Origin: Aequorivita sp. CIP111184
GTDB taxonomy: Bacteria > Bacteroidota > Bacteroidia > Flavobacteriales > Flavobacteriaceae
Assembly: GCF_900489465.1 (NCBI RefSeq)
Contig: NZ_UEFQ01000013.1
Location: 372,001-436,000 of the forward strand
Length of the DNA stretch: 64,000 bases
Direction: 5' to 3'
Shown here: one piece after another, positions 8,028 through 16,934 of the stretch
How positions within the stretch are numbered: position 1 is the stretch's first letter
Layout: each line of letters starts with the position of its first letter
Position numbers and translations under genes: made by a program
Notes under the pieces: model-generated
What the model was told of the DNA's origin: nothing
Databases searched by the model: none
Seen by the model: only the letters and a program-made list of their open reading frames with translations

Positions 8028-8519
8028 ATGGCACATCACAAATTAATTTTTGATGAAGATTTTGAAGAGCCTTATACGCTCATAGCCATTCATTGTAGTG
8101 AGGAAGCCTATAAAATGGCATACTTGATGAACCAGCACCTCAACCTAAGGTTAAAAAGAAAACCAACTGATCTAGATTTTTCAACGGAAGGATTGCTGAT
8201 TACCTTTCCGCTATATAATTTTGAGGATGTTCATAAATACACTCACTTTTATTTAATTGCGAACAAATGCAAGTCGGTTGAAGCGAGTTTACAAAGTTCT
8301 GGAGGTTTGTTTGCTGAAATGGTTTCCGAAAAATCTACAGTTCACTATTTGCTGCCAGAATTCAAAAAAGTAGATTATGTTCTGAAAATTTATTCAGATT
8401 TCGAAACCGTTCCGCTGCGAAAATTTCTTTCAGAAATAAACGAAATAAAACAGGTCATTTCAGCATATACGCTTGAAATGGATAATATAAAATCAAAGAA
8501 TAATTTAATTCTCGATTAA
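8028..8519 (+). CDS. IPExxxVDY family protein
   Basis: A 163-residue soluble protein of unknown function from a Bacteroidota-specific family named for its motif; here it reads LLPEFKKVDYVLKI near residue 106, with Leu in place of the first Ile. No signal peptide or membrane segment is visible. Its stop codon touches the pyk start with no gap, so the two are almost certainly cotranscribed and translationally coupled. This fixed neighbour suggests a link to pyruvate kinase, but no function is established. Confidence 0.85.
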   Translation: MAHHKLIFDEDFEEPYTLIAIHCSEEAYKMAYLMNQHLNLRLKRKPTDLDFSTEGLLITFPLYNFEDVHKYTHFYLIANKCKSVEASLQSSGGLFAEMVSEKSTVHYLLPEFKKVDYVLKIYSDFETVPLRKFLSEINEIKQVISAYTLEMDNIKSKNNLILD

Positions 8520-9950
8520 ATGTCAAATCAAAAAAGAACCAAAATAGTGGCCACTCTTGGCCCTGCTACTTCCACTAAAGAAATCTTGAAAAATATGATT
8601 TTGGAGGGTGTAGATGTTTTTAGGGTGAATTTTTCACATGCAGATTATGCTACTGTAAAAAAGACTATTAAAACTATCAGAACCCTTTCCGACGAACTGG
8701 ATACGCACGTTGCTATTTTGGGCGATCTGCAGGGGCCCAAACTTCGCGTTGGGATGATGAAGGAAGAAGTGGTTGTGCAGCCCGGCGATGAACTTTCCTT
8801 TTGTACTGGCGAAGAATTTGAAGGCACCAAGACAAGGGTCTATATGAATTATGACAAATTTCCGCGAGATGTAAACCCTGGCGAACGTGTTCTTTTAGAC
8901 GATGGTAAACTAATTTTTGAAGTACTTGAAACCAATGGAAGAGATGAAGTAAAGGTAATGGTAATCCAAGGCGGCCCGTTGCGTTCCAAAAAAGGGGTTA
9001 ACCTTCCAAATACAAATATTTCACTTCCTGCCCTTACCGCAAAAGACAAGGCAGATGCCATTTTTGCTATTGAACAAAAAGTAGATTGGATTGCACTTTC
9101 CTTTGTACGCCACGCTGAAGATTTAAAGGAATTACAAGCAATTATTGAAGCACACTCGGAATATAAAATTCCTATAATCGCAAAAATAGAAAAACCCGAA
9201 GCAGTTGCAAATATTGATAAAATTGTTGCCTATTGTGATGGCTTAATGGTTGCCCGTGGCGATTTGGGTGTAGAGGTTCCCGCTGAGGAGGTTCCGCTTA
9301 TTCAAAAAGAATTGGTGCTTACAGCAAAACGTGCGCGTATTCCCGTAATTATTGCCACCCAAATGATGGAAACAATGATTACCTCGCTAACGCCAACCCG
9401 TGCTGAAGTGAATGACGTAGCAAACTCTGTAATGGACGGTGCCGATGCGGTGATGCTTTCTGGTGAAACTTCCGTCGGTAATTATCCAGTGGCAGTTATA
9501 AAAACAATGACTAAAATTCTAAAAAGCGTAGAAAATTCTGAATTGATTCACGTACCTCACGAACCACCACAAATAAAAACAAACCGTTACGTTACAAAAT
9601 CCATTTGTTATCACGCTGCGCAAATGGCCAATGAAATTGAGGCGCAAGCTATTTGTACATTGACGAATAGCGGTTATACAGCATTCCAGATTTCCGCTTG
9701 GCGGCCCTCAGCTTTTATCTTGGCGTTTACCAGCAACAAACGCATTCTCGCCCGTTTAAATTTATTATGGGGCGTAAAAGCGTTTTATTACGATAAATAT
9801 GTAAGTACAGATGAAACTGTAGATGACGTAAACAGGATTGCTTTTGAACGCGGTTACGTACACAAAGGGGATTATTTAATAAACCTTGCGGCTATGCCCA
9901 TTGTAGATAAAGGAATGGTGAATACCTTGCGGGTTACGCAGGTGAAATAA
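8520..9950 (+). CDS. pyk: Pyruvate kinase
   Basis: Last step of glycolysis: phosphoenolpyruvate plus ADP gives pyruvate plus ATP. The 476-residue sequence contains the N-terminal barrel start RTKIVATLGPAT, the substrate/metal motif IPIIAKIEKPEAV, MVARGDLGVEVP, and the potassium/ADP region TQMMETMITSLTPTRAEVNDVANSVMDGADAVMLSGETSVG. The B domain lies at about residues 70-170 and the regulatory C domain at about 350-476. It is directly joined to the preceding IPExxxVDY gene and converges with the 9959 gene at a distance of eight bases. Confidence 0.97.
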   Translation: MSNQKRTKIVATLGPATSTKEILKNMILEGVDVFRVNFSHADYATVKKTIKTIRTLSDELDTHVAILGDLQGPKLRVGMMKEEVVVQPGDELSFCTGEEFEGTKTRVYMNYDKFPRDVNPGERVLLDDGKLIFEVLETNGRDEVKVMVIQGGPLRSKKGVNLPNTNISLPALTAKDKADAIFAIEQKVDWIALSFVRHAEDLKELQAIIEAHSEYKIPIIAKIEKPEAVANIDKIVAYCDGLMVARGDLGVEVPAEEVPLIQKELVLTAKRARIPVIIATQMMETMITSLTPTRAEVNDVANSVMDGADAVMLSGETSVGNYPVAVIKTMTKILKSVENSELIHVPHEPPQIKTNRYVTKSICYHAAQMANEIEAQAICTLTNSGYTAFQISAWRPSAFILAFTSNKRILARLNLLWGVKAFYYDKYVSTDETVDDVNRIAFERGYVHKGDYLINLAAMPIVDKGMVNTLRVTQVK

Positions 9951-9958
9951 TAAAGATT

Positions 9959-11326
9959 TTATTCCTTGATAATTTTTTTTACAAGCTCTCCACTATCGGT
10001 TGTTATTCTTAAAAAATATATACCGCTTTGAAGAGTTGAAATATCTACTTGCTGAATGTTTCCATTTAATTGAAGGACTTTTTTGCCCAATATATTAAAA
10101 ACGGTAGCACTTTCAATATTTTCAGTTTTTGAGTTTATAAAGATCAATCCATTTGTGGGATTCGGATAAACTTTTAAAGAATTTAATTGGTTTTCCTCAA
10201 TCCCTATAATGGTATGATTTTCAAACCAATATATAGTCTTTTCTGATTGTGATGCGGAAATGGGATCCATATCTCCATCATTATCTATGTCTGCCGCTGT
10301 TACTGTTATAGCAAATTCAAAATTATCCTTAATAATATTGGCACTGCCGAAACCGCCCAAGCCATCCAGATTTTCATACCAACGCAGAAAACCAGGTGCC
10401 AAGGTTAGAACATCAATATCGTCATCATTATCTAGATCAACAGGAAAAATATAAGTTGTAACAACAGAGGAATCTATGGTTTTTTCCAAACTAAAATTGC
10501 CCTGTCCGTCAAGATTCTCCCACCACGCGAAAACACCGGCACCCACAGCAGAACCAATTACATCTAGGTCATTATCCCCATCAATATCTGCTAAAAAAAC
10601 TGATAGAACTGCTGCTCCAGGCGATCCAATTTCTTTTGGAGGTCCAAAAGCACCTTGACCATCCATATTTTCAAACCAAGACATAATATTAAAATTAAGT
10701 GTTCCTGCCACAATGTCCAAATCACCGTCACCGTCTATATCGCCAACATCTATTGCCGAACCATTTACGTAACTTGAAATAATAATATTGCCATTGTCAA
10801 AGTTTCCATTTCCATCCAGATTTTTATACCAGGTTAAAGCGTCATCATCAATAGAACCAATTATAAGATCATTATGTCCATCACCATCAATATCCCTAAC
10901 GAGTATGGCACGCTCCCCGCTAGTATTAGGAGTGGCAATTACAGTTCTAGGTCCAAAATTACCCAATCCGTCCAGATTTTTGTAACTAACAAGATTTGGA
11001 GCAATTGTAAAAGGAGAAGAACCCAAAACATCTAAATCGTTATCTCCATCTATATCTCCAACAGCCATATTTCTTGGTTCATAAATAGTTCCGATTTCCT
11101 GTCCCACACCAAAATTACCCAAACCGTCTATATTTTTATACCAAACAAAATTTTGAGCTGGGTAATTATTAATGTTTAATACATCAATATTTCCATCTTT
11201 ATCAATATCTCCAACAACAACCTGTAATGGTCCTCCTTGTGTATTGGATGTAACAATTCTTTCTGTCCATTGCGCCATAAGCGGCGTACACATAAGTAAG
11301 AAAGCTAATATGTAAATAGTTCTCAT
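9959..11326 (-). CDS. Secreted FG-GAP/VCBS-repeat protein with T9SS type A sorting domain
   Basis: A 455-residue exported protein. Residues 1-18 (MRTIYILAFLLMCTPLMA) are a signal peptide. It then has about seven repeats containing calcium-binding-like DIDGDGD/DIDNDGD motifs and W-[YFW]-[KE]-N-x-DG-x-G segments, which predict a beta-propeller. The last 75 residues (LKVYPNPTNG...GIYFLRITT...KKIIKE) are a T9SS type A C-terminal domain, so the protein is predicted to be exported and placed on the surface or released. No enzymatic motif is seen; adhesion or binding is a guess. A terminator separates it from the metalloprotease gene upstream. Confidence 0.9.
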   Translation of the reverse strand: MRTIYILAFLLMCTPLMAQWTERIVTSNTQGGPLQVVVGDIDKDGNIDVLNINNYPAQNFVWYKNIDGLGNFGVGQEIGTIYEPRNMAVGDIDGDNDLDVLGSSPFTIAPNLVSYKNLDGLGNFGPRTVIATPNTSGERAILVRDIDGDGHNDLIIGSIDDDALTWYKNLDGNGNFDNGNIIISSYVNGSAIDVGDIDGDGDLDIVAGTLNFNIMSWFENMDGQGAFGPPKEIGSPGAAVLSVFLADIDGDNDLDVIGSAVGAGVFAWWENLDGQGNFSLEKTIDSSVVTTYIFPVDLDNDDDIDVLTLAPGFLRWYENLDGLGGFGSANIIKDNFEFAITVTAADIDNDGDMDPISASQSEKTIYWFENHTIIGIEENQLNSLKVYPNPTNGLIFINSKTENIESATVFNILGKKVLQLNGNIQQVDISTLQSGIYFLRITTDSGELVKKIIKE

Positions 11327-11332
11327 AAGTTT

Positions 11333-11370
11333 AAAAAAAATGGGCTCATCCTTTTATAGGATAAGCCCGT
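11333..11370 (-). terminator. Terminator of the metalloprotease gene
   Basis: On the minus strand GGGCTTATCC pairs with GGATGAGCCC (one G-T pair) around a seven-base loop and is followed by a T run. It lies just after the 11387 stop and before the 11326 start. Confidence 0.85.
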
Positions 11371-11386
11371 TTGTTATTAATTACTG

Positions 11387-12823
11387 TTATTCCTTAAAAA
11401 TAACAGTTTCTTGGGTTGCCCCCTCATCATAATTTTTTTCAACCTTATAAAGCCCTGGGTTCAATTCATCCACTAAATATGGATTGTTTATGCCCAACGA
11501 ATCTTTGGGGGTAATGGTAACATTGCCATTTAGCACTCCATCATTGAACCTTGTAATACTGCCGCTTTTTGGTCCTTTATTATAGTTATCGTAACATCTG
11601 CGTACAAGAACTGCCCCGCATAAGGTAATACCCAAATTTATTGCGGAGTGGTTGGGATGCGTTATTTTACTGAAATCGGTTTCATATTTACTTATGGTCA
11701 ACAAGGAATTATTTGTATACGTAAATGATGTGTCATAATAATTCGAGGGTTGTGGACAGTCACAACTACACTCAAAAAACCGATAATCAAAGCCGGGTTG
11801 AAAGAGTGGTGGAGCTGGTTCTGTTGTACCATTTAAATAGTATTCACCAACATAGAGTTCAAATAACGATGCAATATCAGTGATAGTGGGTGCAAAAAGT
11901 CCGTTCACATCATCTTCAATTGCTTCCCGAGCTCTTATTCCCTGACCATTTGTTAAAGGGGATTGGGCATCCATGCAATCATAGGCGTCACTAAGAACAT
12001 TGATAACATCTTCATGGGTTGGAATGTATGCATCACCATCATAATCCACTTGAGTTCCGTCATTATCATATGTGCAATTGGCAGATATATAAGGATAATT
12101 GCCGTTTGCATCCCTATATCCAGGATTAGCGGCGGTATCTACTACTAAATCTCCAGCTTCATCAGCATTATAATCAGGATCATTAACGTCTCTTGTAACT
12201 CTTTCTCCATTGAAACCTCTAGAGGAGCGGGTATGGATAAGATTTAAATTGTGTCCTATTTCATGAGTTATGGTAGCTTTTGTCAATCCTGCGGCACCTA
12301 CGCCAGATGTAGTAACATTATAGCCCGGAGAGATTCCTCCAAAAGACCCCCAGCCAAATACATATACATTAAATGCGTCTGCTTTTTTATATCCATTGGC
12401 ATTTGCCCAAGAGATAAGACCAGAAAACTGTGAGGTATTTTCCATAACAAAATGACCATCGGGATCATTAGGCAGCGTGGGACTTTGTATCTTCTCAAAA
12501 CCCTTATACTTAAAGAAAATATTGAACTGATTATATAGAATGTTCAGGCTGGCGACAGCTGTAAGTACATCGTGAGCTTGATCTGGAAAATAATCAACGC
12601 CATCGGGATGTTTGATTCCCCAAAAATATATATTGAGAACTATGGGTTCACAATCTGCATCAAAATAAGCACTGTCCGTAGAGTGGCTGTAAACTCCTGC
12701 AGGATCAGAAGTTGTTGGTTCGAGTGTTGCACATTCTGGATTGTCTTGTTGTGCGTTCATACAAAATACATTTACGATAAATGTACAAAAAAGTAATTTG
12801 AGTAATAGGTTGGTTGGTTTCAT
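11387..12823 (-). CDS. Secreted pappalysin-like (M43-type) metalloprotease
   Basis: A 478-residue exported protein with an N-terminal signal peptide (to about residue 24, MNA/QQ). The zinc site is HEIGHNLNLIH near residue 188; in the metzincin consensus HExxHxxG/NxxH it uses Asn where most M43 members have Gly. The later segment YDCMDAQSPLTNGQGIRAREAI matches the Met-turn and following helix of pappalysins. It is Cys-rich after residue 245. I see no classical T9SS sorting domain, although the ending (LNPGLYKVEKNYDEGATQETVIFKE) recalls one in rhythm. Substrate unknown. Confidence 0.8.
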   Translation of the reverse strand: MKPTNLLLKLLFCTFIVNVFCMNAQQDNPECATLEPTTSDPAGVYSHSTDSAYFDADCEPIVLNIYFWGIKHPDGVDYFPDQAHDVLTAVASLNILYNQFNIFFKYKGFEKIQSPTLPNDPDGHFVMENTSQFSGLISWANANGYKKADAFNVYVFGWGSFGGISPGYNVTTSGVGAAGLTKATITHEIGHNLNLIHTRSSRGFNGERVTRDVNDPDYNADEAGDLVVDTAANPGYRDANGNYPYISANCTYDNDGTQVDYDGDAYIPTHEDVINVLSDAYDCMDAQSPLTNGQGIRAREAIEDDVNGLFAPTITDIASLFELYVGEYYLNGTTEPAPPLFQPGFDYRFFECSCDCPQPSNYYDTSFTYTNNSLLTISKYETDFSKITHPNHSAINLGITLCGAVLVRRCYDNYNKGPKSGSITRFNDGVLNGNVTITPKDSLGINNPYLVDELNPGLYKVEKNYDEGATQETVIFKE

Positions 12824-12962
12824 AAAAACAGTATTTAGTTAAACAATAATTGTGAAAATTAGCTTTCTAAATAACTCGGGAGGAAACCAAATATAAAACA
12901 AAATTCTTAATGTAGTACTATAAGGTTACAAAAAATATTAAATATTCAAAGAATTTGCTTAC

Positions 12963-13211
12963 ATGTCATTTGTAAATGAAGAACAGATTTTAAAACTTAA
13001 AGCAAGCCTTCCTGTGAGCTTAGGCTTAGCTATAAAAATGGCAAGAAAAAGAAGTAATCTCACTCAAACAGAACTGGCAGCACTTACTCTAAAAGATAGG
13101 CAATACATCTACAAAATAGAAAAAGGAAAGGTTACCCCAAACATTGTTACTATTGGTGTTATAGCCAAAGCATTGGATATTTCTATTTCAAAATTATTGG
13201 AAGATTTATAA
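12963..13211 (+). CDS. Small XRE-family helix-turn-helix regulator
   Basis: An 82-residue DNA-binding protein consisting of little more than one Cro/C1-type HTH domain: LGLAIKMARKRSNLTQTELAALTLKDRQYIYKIEKGKVTPNIVTIGVIAKALDIS spans residues 19-73. It has no partner toxin or phage gene beside it and is transcribed away from the metalloprotease. Its target is unknown. The intergenic region 12824-12962 would hold both divergent promoters; no perfect TAnnTTTG box is seen there. Confidence 0.85.
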   Translation: MSFVNEEQILKLKASLPVSLGLAIKMARKRSNLTQTELAALTLKDRQYIYKIEKGKVTPNIVTIGVIAKALDISISKLLEDL

Positions 13212-13223
13212 AACATTTGTTCT

Positions 13224-13985
13224 TTAATCCGCAACCTCAACCTTCTCAAGCTTCATCCCATCCGTTTCTTTGGTAATGGTTACCGTATAACCAAAACCAG
13301 TTGTTTTGTAGTTATAAACTATTTTCTGAAGTTCATTTTCGTTTCGGGAAATCTGAAGCTCACTAATAAAATCAGTTTTCATTTTATCGCCGTTTTGTTG
13401 GGTTTCATTGTTGGAACCTTTCGGGTTTGGGAAAGCAAATGCCTTTGGAATTGCAAAAAGTTGCTGCGCCGTAAAAAAAGCTTCGTGCCATTTATCAGTC
13501 GGTAAAATCAAAGTTTCGGTTTTGGTGGGTTTGCTTGTAGTACCACCCGTAGCTTCGGAATAATTCACTTTCGAAAAATCTTTCTTTAATTCTTCAGCAT
13601 AGTTTTTTGCAGAGGCATCTTCTCCGGGAGGAAAAAATTTCGACATAAAACCATTAAATGCATACCCCTTTTTGTTATTGTATTCAATCTCATCCATCGC
13701 GCCATCAATTCCACCCACGTTCATCGTTGTTTTCCCTTCGGAATTTACAAGTTTAACTTTTGTTCCCAACGGCATGACGGCCAACTTTGCACTTTGAAGA
13801 TTCGGAAATTCACGCAATGTCAGCCCACTTACTGCTGAAACATACATTGCATCGGGAGCGGTTTCTGCGGGAATGGAATCTGTTACAACAGTCTGGGTTT
13901 CTTCACTGTTTTTGGCGTCATTTTTACAGGAAAAAAGAAAGGTGAAACCTGCAAGGGCAAGGATGGAAAAAGCTACGGTTTTCAT
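13224..13985 (-). CDS. SH3-domain lipoprotein
   Basis: A 253-residue predicted lipoprotein: hydrophobic N-terminus ending in the lipobox FLFSC (Cys20). After a threonine/glutamate-rich linker, residues about 46-113 look like a bacterial SH3 domain (YVSAVSGLTLREFPNLQSAKLAVMPLGTKVKLVNSEG...KKGYAFNGFMSKF). The C-terminal half is not recognised. Bacterial SH3 domains often bind peptidoglycan or protein ligands in the envelope, so a cell-envelope role is inferred. It converges with the XRE gene at 12 bases. Confidence 0.75.
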   Translation of the reverse strand: MKTVAFSILALAGFTFLFSCKNDAKNSEETQTVVTDSIPAETAPDAMYVSAVSGLTLREFPNLQSAKLAVMPLGTKVKLVNSEGKTTMNVGGIDGAMDEIEYNNKKGYAFNGFMSKFFPPGEDASAKNYAEELKKDFSKVNYSEATGGTTSKPTKTETLILPTDKWHEAFFTAQQLFAIPKAFAFPNPKGSNNETQQNGDKMKTDFISELQISRNENELQKIVYNYKTTGFGYTVTITKETDGMKLEKVEVAD

Positions 13986-14034
13986 AAATCTGGAGTTTAA
14001 AATTAGTTAAAGGTACGTAGTCTTTTTTTCATAA

Positions 14035-15126
14035 TTAAAATTCAAGTTTTAGTTGTACGTCGATTGATTCTTTTGGAACCTGCTTTTTCTTTGGCGTTTC
14101 GTTGTTTAGGTTTGAAATTGAAATTCCCAACAACCGTACCGATTCCTTCATTTTTTCCTGAAATAACAATTCTTTAACCACATCTAAAATCAATTCTTTG
14201 GAAGCAATGAAAAGCGGAAGTGTTTTACTGCGGGTTTGAAGTGTGAAATCTCGATATTTTATTTTTAAGGTAACCGTCTTTCCTGCGAGTTTACTTTTAT
14301 GCAAACGCTTTTCAACTTCAGCGGCAATTTCTTCAAGTCGCTCCAGCATAAAAATTTCCGAAGAAATATTCTCTGAAAAGGTATGTTCCGCCGCCAATGA
14401 TTTTTGCGTTCGTGAAGGTTTCACTTTACTGTTGTGTATTCCGCGAACCACATTGTAATAAAAACCCCCACTTTTCCCAAAGTTTTCTTCCAAAAATTCA
14501 ATTGATTTTCCCTTCAAATCCATTCCAGTGAAAATTCCCAATCGGTACATTTTCTCTTTTGTGACTTTCCCAACACCATAAAATTTCTTCACATCCAGCG
14601 TTTCCAAAAACGGAACAACATCCTCGGGACCAATTGTTTTTTGACCGTTCGGTTTGTTGATGTCACTTGCAATTTTTGCTACAAATTTGTTCATCGAAAT
14701 TCCTGCAGAAGCATTCAACCCCGTCTTTTCCTTAATCTTTTTACGAATTTCAGTTGCAATCATTGTTGCACTAGGATTGCCCTTTTTATTTTCAGTAACG
14801 TCCAGATAAGCTTCATCCAAAGAAAGTGGCTCCACTAAATCTGTATATTCAAAAAATATTGTTCGAATTTGTTTTGAAACTTCTTTGTAACGATCAAAAT
14901 TGGTTTTTACGAAAATAAGTTGCGGGCAAAGTTTTCTTGCCACCGCGCCGCTCATTGCGCTACGCACTCCAAACTTACGTGCTTCATAACTTGCAGCACT
15001 TACCACGCCACGGGCGGAACTCCCCCCTACGGCAATCGCTTTTCCTCGTAGCTCTGGATTATCCAGCTGCTCTACGGAAGCGTAAAAAGCGTCCATATCA
15101 ACATGTATTATTTTCCGAATGGGCAT
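14035..15126 (-). CDS. dinB: DNA polymerase IV (Y-family)
   Basis: Low-fidelity polymerase for translesion synthesis. It has the palm motif HVDMDAFYASVEQ, the second catalytic motif EPLSLDEAYLDVT and the helix-hairpin-helix region KFYGVGKVTKEKMYRLGI. The little-finger domain fills the C-terminal third, and the end QLKLEF resembles a beta-clamp-binding tail. An ATG at 15138 would add MQDE, but a TAnnTTTG box at 15143-15150 puts the RNA start at about 15137, so I prefer the ATG at 15126, which also has AGGA just upstream. Leaderless initiation at 15138 is the alternative. Confidence 0.93.
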   Translation of the reverse strand: MPIRKIIHVDMDAFYASVEQLDNPELRGKAIAVGGSSARGVVSAASYEARKFGVRSAMSGAVARKLCPQLIFVKTNFDRYKEVSKQIRTIFFEYTDLVEPLSLDEAYLDVTENKKGNPSATMIATEIRKKIKEKTGLNASAGISMNKFVAKIASDINKPNGQKTIGPEDVVPFLETLDVKKFYGVGKVTKEKMYRLGIFTGMDLKGKSIEFLEENFGKSGGFYYNVVRGIHNSKVKPSRTQKSLAAEHTFSENISSEIFMLERLEEIAAEVEKRLHKSKLAGKTVTLKIKYRDFTLQTRSKTLPLFIASKELILDVVKELLFQEKMKESVRLLGISISNLNNETPKKKQVPKESIDVQLKLEF

Positions 15127-15142
15127 TTCGTCCTGCATCTTA

Positions 15143-15150
15143 CAAATTTA
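15143..15150 (-). promoter_or_regulatory. TAnnTTTG -7 box upstream of dinB
   Basis: Minus-strand TAAATTTG predicts transcription starting at about 15137, which bears on the choice of the dinB start codon. Confidence 0.5.
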
Positions 15151-15206
15151 ATATCTTTAATGTCTGGTTGAGCCCAGTCCAAATCTAATTTCAACCAAAT
15201 AATATA

Positions 15207-15863
15207 ATGAAAAAAACAGCAATTATTTTAGGCGCAACGGGATTGACCGGCGGAATTTTATTAGAAAAACTTTTAAAAGACGCATCTTTTGAAAAAATAA
15301 AACTCTTTTCGCGTAGTTCTGTAGACAAGGAATCGCCGAAAATTGAAGAACATTTAATAGACATGTTTAAATTGGAAGAACATTCCGAAGCGTTTAAAGC
15401 CGACGTGGTTTTCTGCTGTATTGGTACCACAAAAGCCAACACTCCCGATAAGGAAACCTATAAAAAAATAGATTACGGCATCCCAGTTTCCGCCGCAAAA
15501 CTTGCAAAACAAAATGGAATAGAAACTTTTATAGTTATTTCAGCAATGGGAGCAGATTCAAATAGTAGCATTTTTTACAATAAAACCAAGGGTGAAATGC
15601 AGCGAGATGTGCTTCAACAAAATATTGAAAAAACGTATGTTTTACAACCGTCGTTGATAGCTGGAGATAGAAATGAAAACCGTTTTGGAGAAAAAGCAGC
15701 TACTTTTTTTATGAAAACCTTCGGATTTTTAATTCCGAAAAAATACAAAATGATTCAAGCCAAAACAATTGCCGAAGCAATGCAGATTTTAGCGAAAAAA
15801 GGAGATTCTGAAAAAATTCTTACTTCGGAAGAATTAAAAGAAATAGCTTCCCAATCCATGTAA
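15207..15863 (+). CDS. NAD(P)-binding epimerase/HTATIP2-like protein
   Basis: A 218-residue atypical short-chain dehydrogenase. The N-terminal Rossmann motif AIILGATGLTGGILLEKLL binds NAD(P). VVFCCIGTTKANTP and VISAMGADSNSSIFYNKTKGEMQRDV follow the pattern of TIP30/HTATIP2-like and YwnB-type proteins, in which Lys of the YNKTKG segment sits near the cofactor. The substrate is unknown. It opens a four-gene group with gaps of one base or overlaps, so all four are likely cotranscribed. Confidence 0.82.
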   Translation: MKKTAIILGATGLTGGILLEKLLKDASFEKIKLFSRSSVDKESPKIEEHLIDMFKLEEHSEAFKADVVFCCIGTTKANTPDKETYKKIDYGIPVSAAKLAKQNGIETFIVISAMGADSNSSIFYNKTKGEMQRDVLQQNIEKTYVLQPSLIAGDRNENRFGEKAATFFMKTFGFLIPKKYKMIQAKTIAEAMQILAKKGDSEKILTSEELKEIASQSM

Positions 15864-15864
15864 T

Positions 15865-16467
15865 ATGAAGTTTGTTTACACACTTTTAATACTACTCTGC
15901 GCCCTATTTATTTGGTCTGCTATAAATCCAAAAGAATATTTCACTTGGTTTTTAGAAGTTTTGCCAGCCATTTTGGGAATTTTAGTTTTAATTTTTACCT
16001 TCAAAAAATTCAGGTTTACAAACCTATTATATCTACTCATTTTTTTTCACTGCGCCATTTTAATAATCGGCGGACATTATACCTACGCGGAAGTTCCATT
16101 ATTTGATTGGCTCCGCGAAGTTTTTAATCAATCCCGAAATAATTACGACAAACTTGGCCATTTTGCACAAGGTTTTGTGCCAGCAATGATAGCACGCGAG
16201 TTGCTGATTAGAAAAAAAGTACTAACAAAAATGAGTTGGCTATCATTTATTGTTGTGAGTATCGCATTAGCAATAAGCGCCGCTTATGAATTGATTGAAT
16301 GGGCGGTTTCCGTTTCAACAGGCGAAGGCGGCGATTCATTTTTGGGTACCCAAGGCTACGTTTGGGATACACAGAGTGATATGCTTTATGCGACTATTGG
16401 CGCAATTGCGGCTTTGTTTACCTTGTCAAAAATTCACAACAAACAACTTTCAAAATGCAAGAAATAG
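15865..16467 (+). CDS. YjdF/DUF2238 family membrane protein
   Basis: A 200-residue integral membrane protein with about five or six predicted transmembrane segments. The family hallmark YDKLGHFAQGFVPAMIARELL is near residue 91, followed by AAYELIEWAVSVSTGEGGDSFLGTQGYVWDTQSDMLYATIGA, whose acidic and His residues within the membrane suggest metal or proton handling. Biochemical function is not established for the family. It starts one base after the previous stop and overlaps the CYTH gene by 13 bases. Confidence 0.85.
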   Translation: MKFVYTLLILLCALFIWSAINPKEYFTWFLEVLPAILGILVLIFTFKKFRFTNLLYLLIFFHCAILIIGGHYTYAEVPLFDWLREVFNQSRNNYDKLGHFAQGFVPAMIARELLIRKKVLTKMSWLSFIVVSIALAISAAYELIEWAVSVSTGEGGDSFLGTQGYVWDTQSDMLYATIGAIAALFTLSKIHNKQLSKCKK

Positions 16468-16934
16468 AACGAAAATTTTTGGTCACTTCTGAAACCTTTA
16501 AAAACGAAGCCCATAAACGCACACGTATTGTACAAGGGTTTTTGAATACAAATCCAGAACGCACTGTGCGGATTCGCATTCAAGGAAACGATGGATTTCT
16601 AACCATTAAAGGAAAATCGAACAAATCGGGTCTGTCCCGTTTTGAATGGGAAAAGCAGATTTCCCTATCAGAAGCTGAGGAATTGCTTCATTTATGTGAA
16701 CCGGGAATTATTGAAAAAACCCGATTCGAAATAAATTTTGGCGACCACACTTTTGAAGTGGATGAATTTTTAGAAGAAAATCAGGGTTTAACAATGGCGG
16801 AAGTTGAGCTTCAATCTGAATCTGAGCCTTTTCAAAAACCAGATTGGTTGGGAAAAGAAGTTACGGGCGAGGTGAAATATTACAATTCCCAACTGAGTAA
16901 AAATCCTTTTAAAAACTGGACAAATGAAAGCTAA
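16455..16934 (+). CDS. CYTH-domain (triphosphate tunnel) protein
   Basis: A 159-residue protein of the adenylate cyclase/thiamine triphosphatase superfamily. The diagnostic ExExK motif is at the start (MQEIERKFLV: Glu3, Glu5, Lys7). Paired basic and acidic residues of the tunnel (RTVRIRI, GFLTIKGKS, EVDEFLEENQGLTMAEVEL, KYYNSQLS) are in order. Bacterial stand-alone members often hydrolyse inorganic triphosphate; that is the most likely activity but is inferred. It overlaps both its neighbours, showing tight translational coupling. Confidence 0.88.
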   Translation: MQEIERKFLVTSETFKNEAHKRTRIVQGFLNTNPERTVRIRIQGNDGFLTIKGKSNKSGLSRFEWEKQISLSEAEELLHLCEPGIIEKTRFEINFGDHTFEVDEFLEENQGLTMAEVELQSESEPFQKPDWLGKEVTGEVKYYNSQLSKNPFKNWTNES

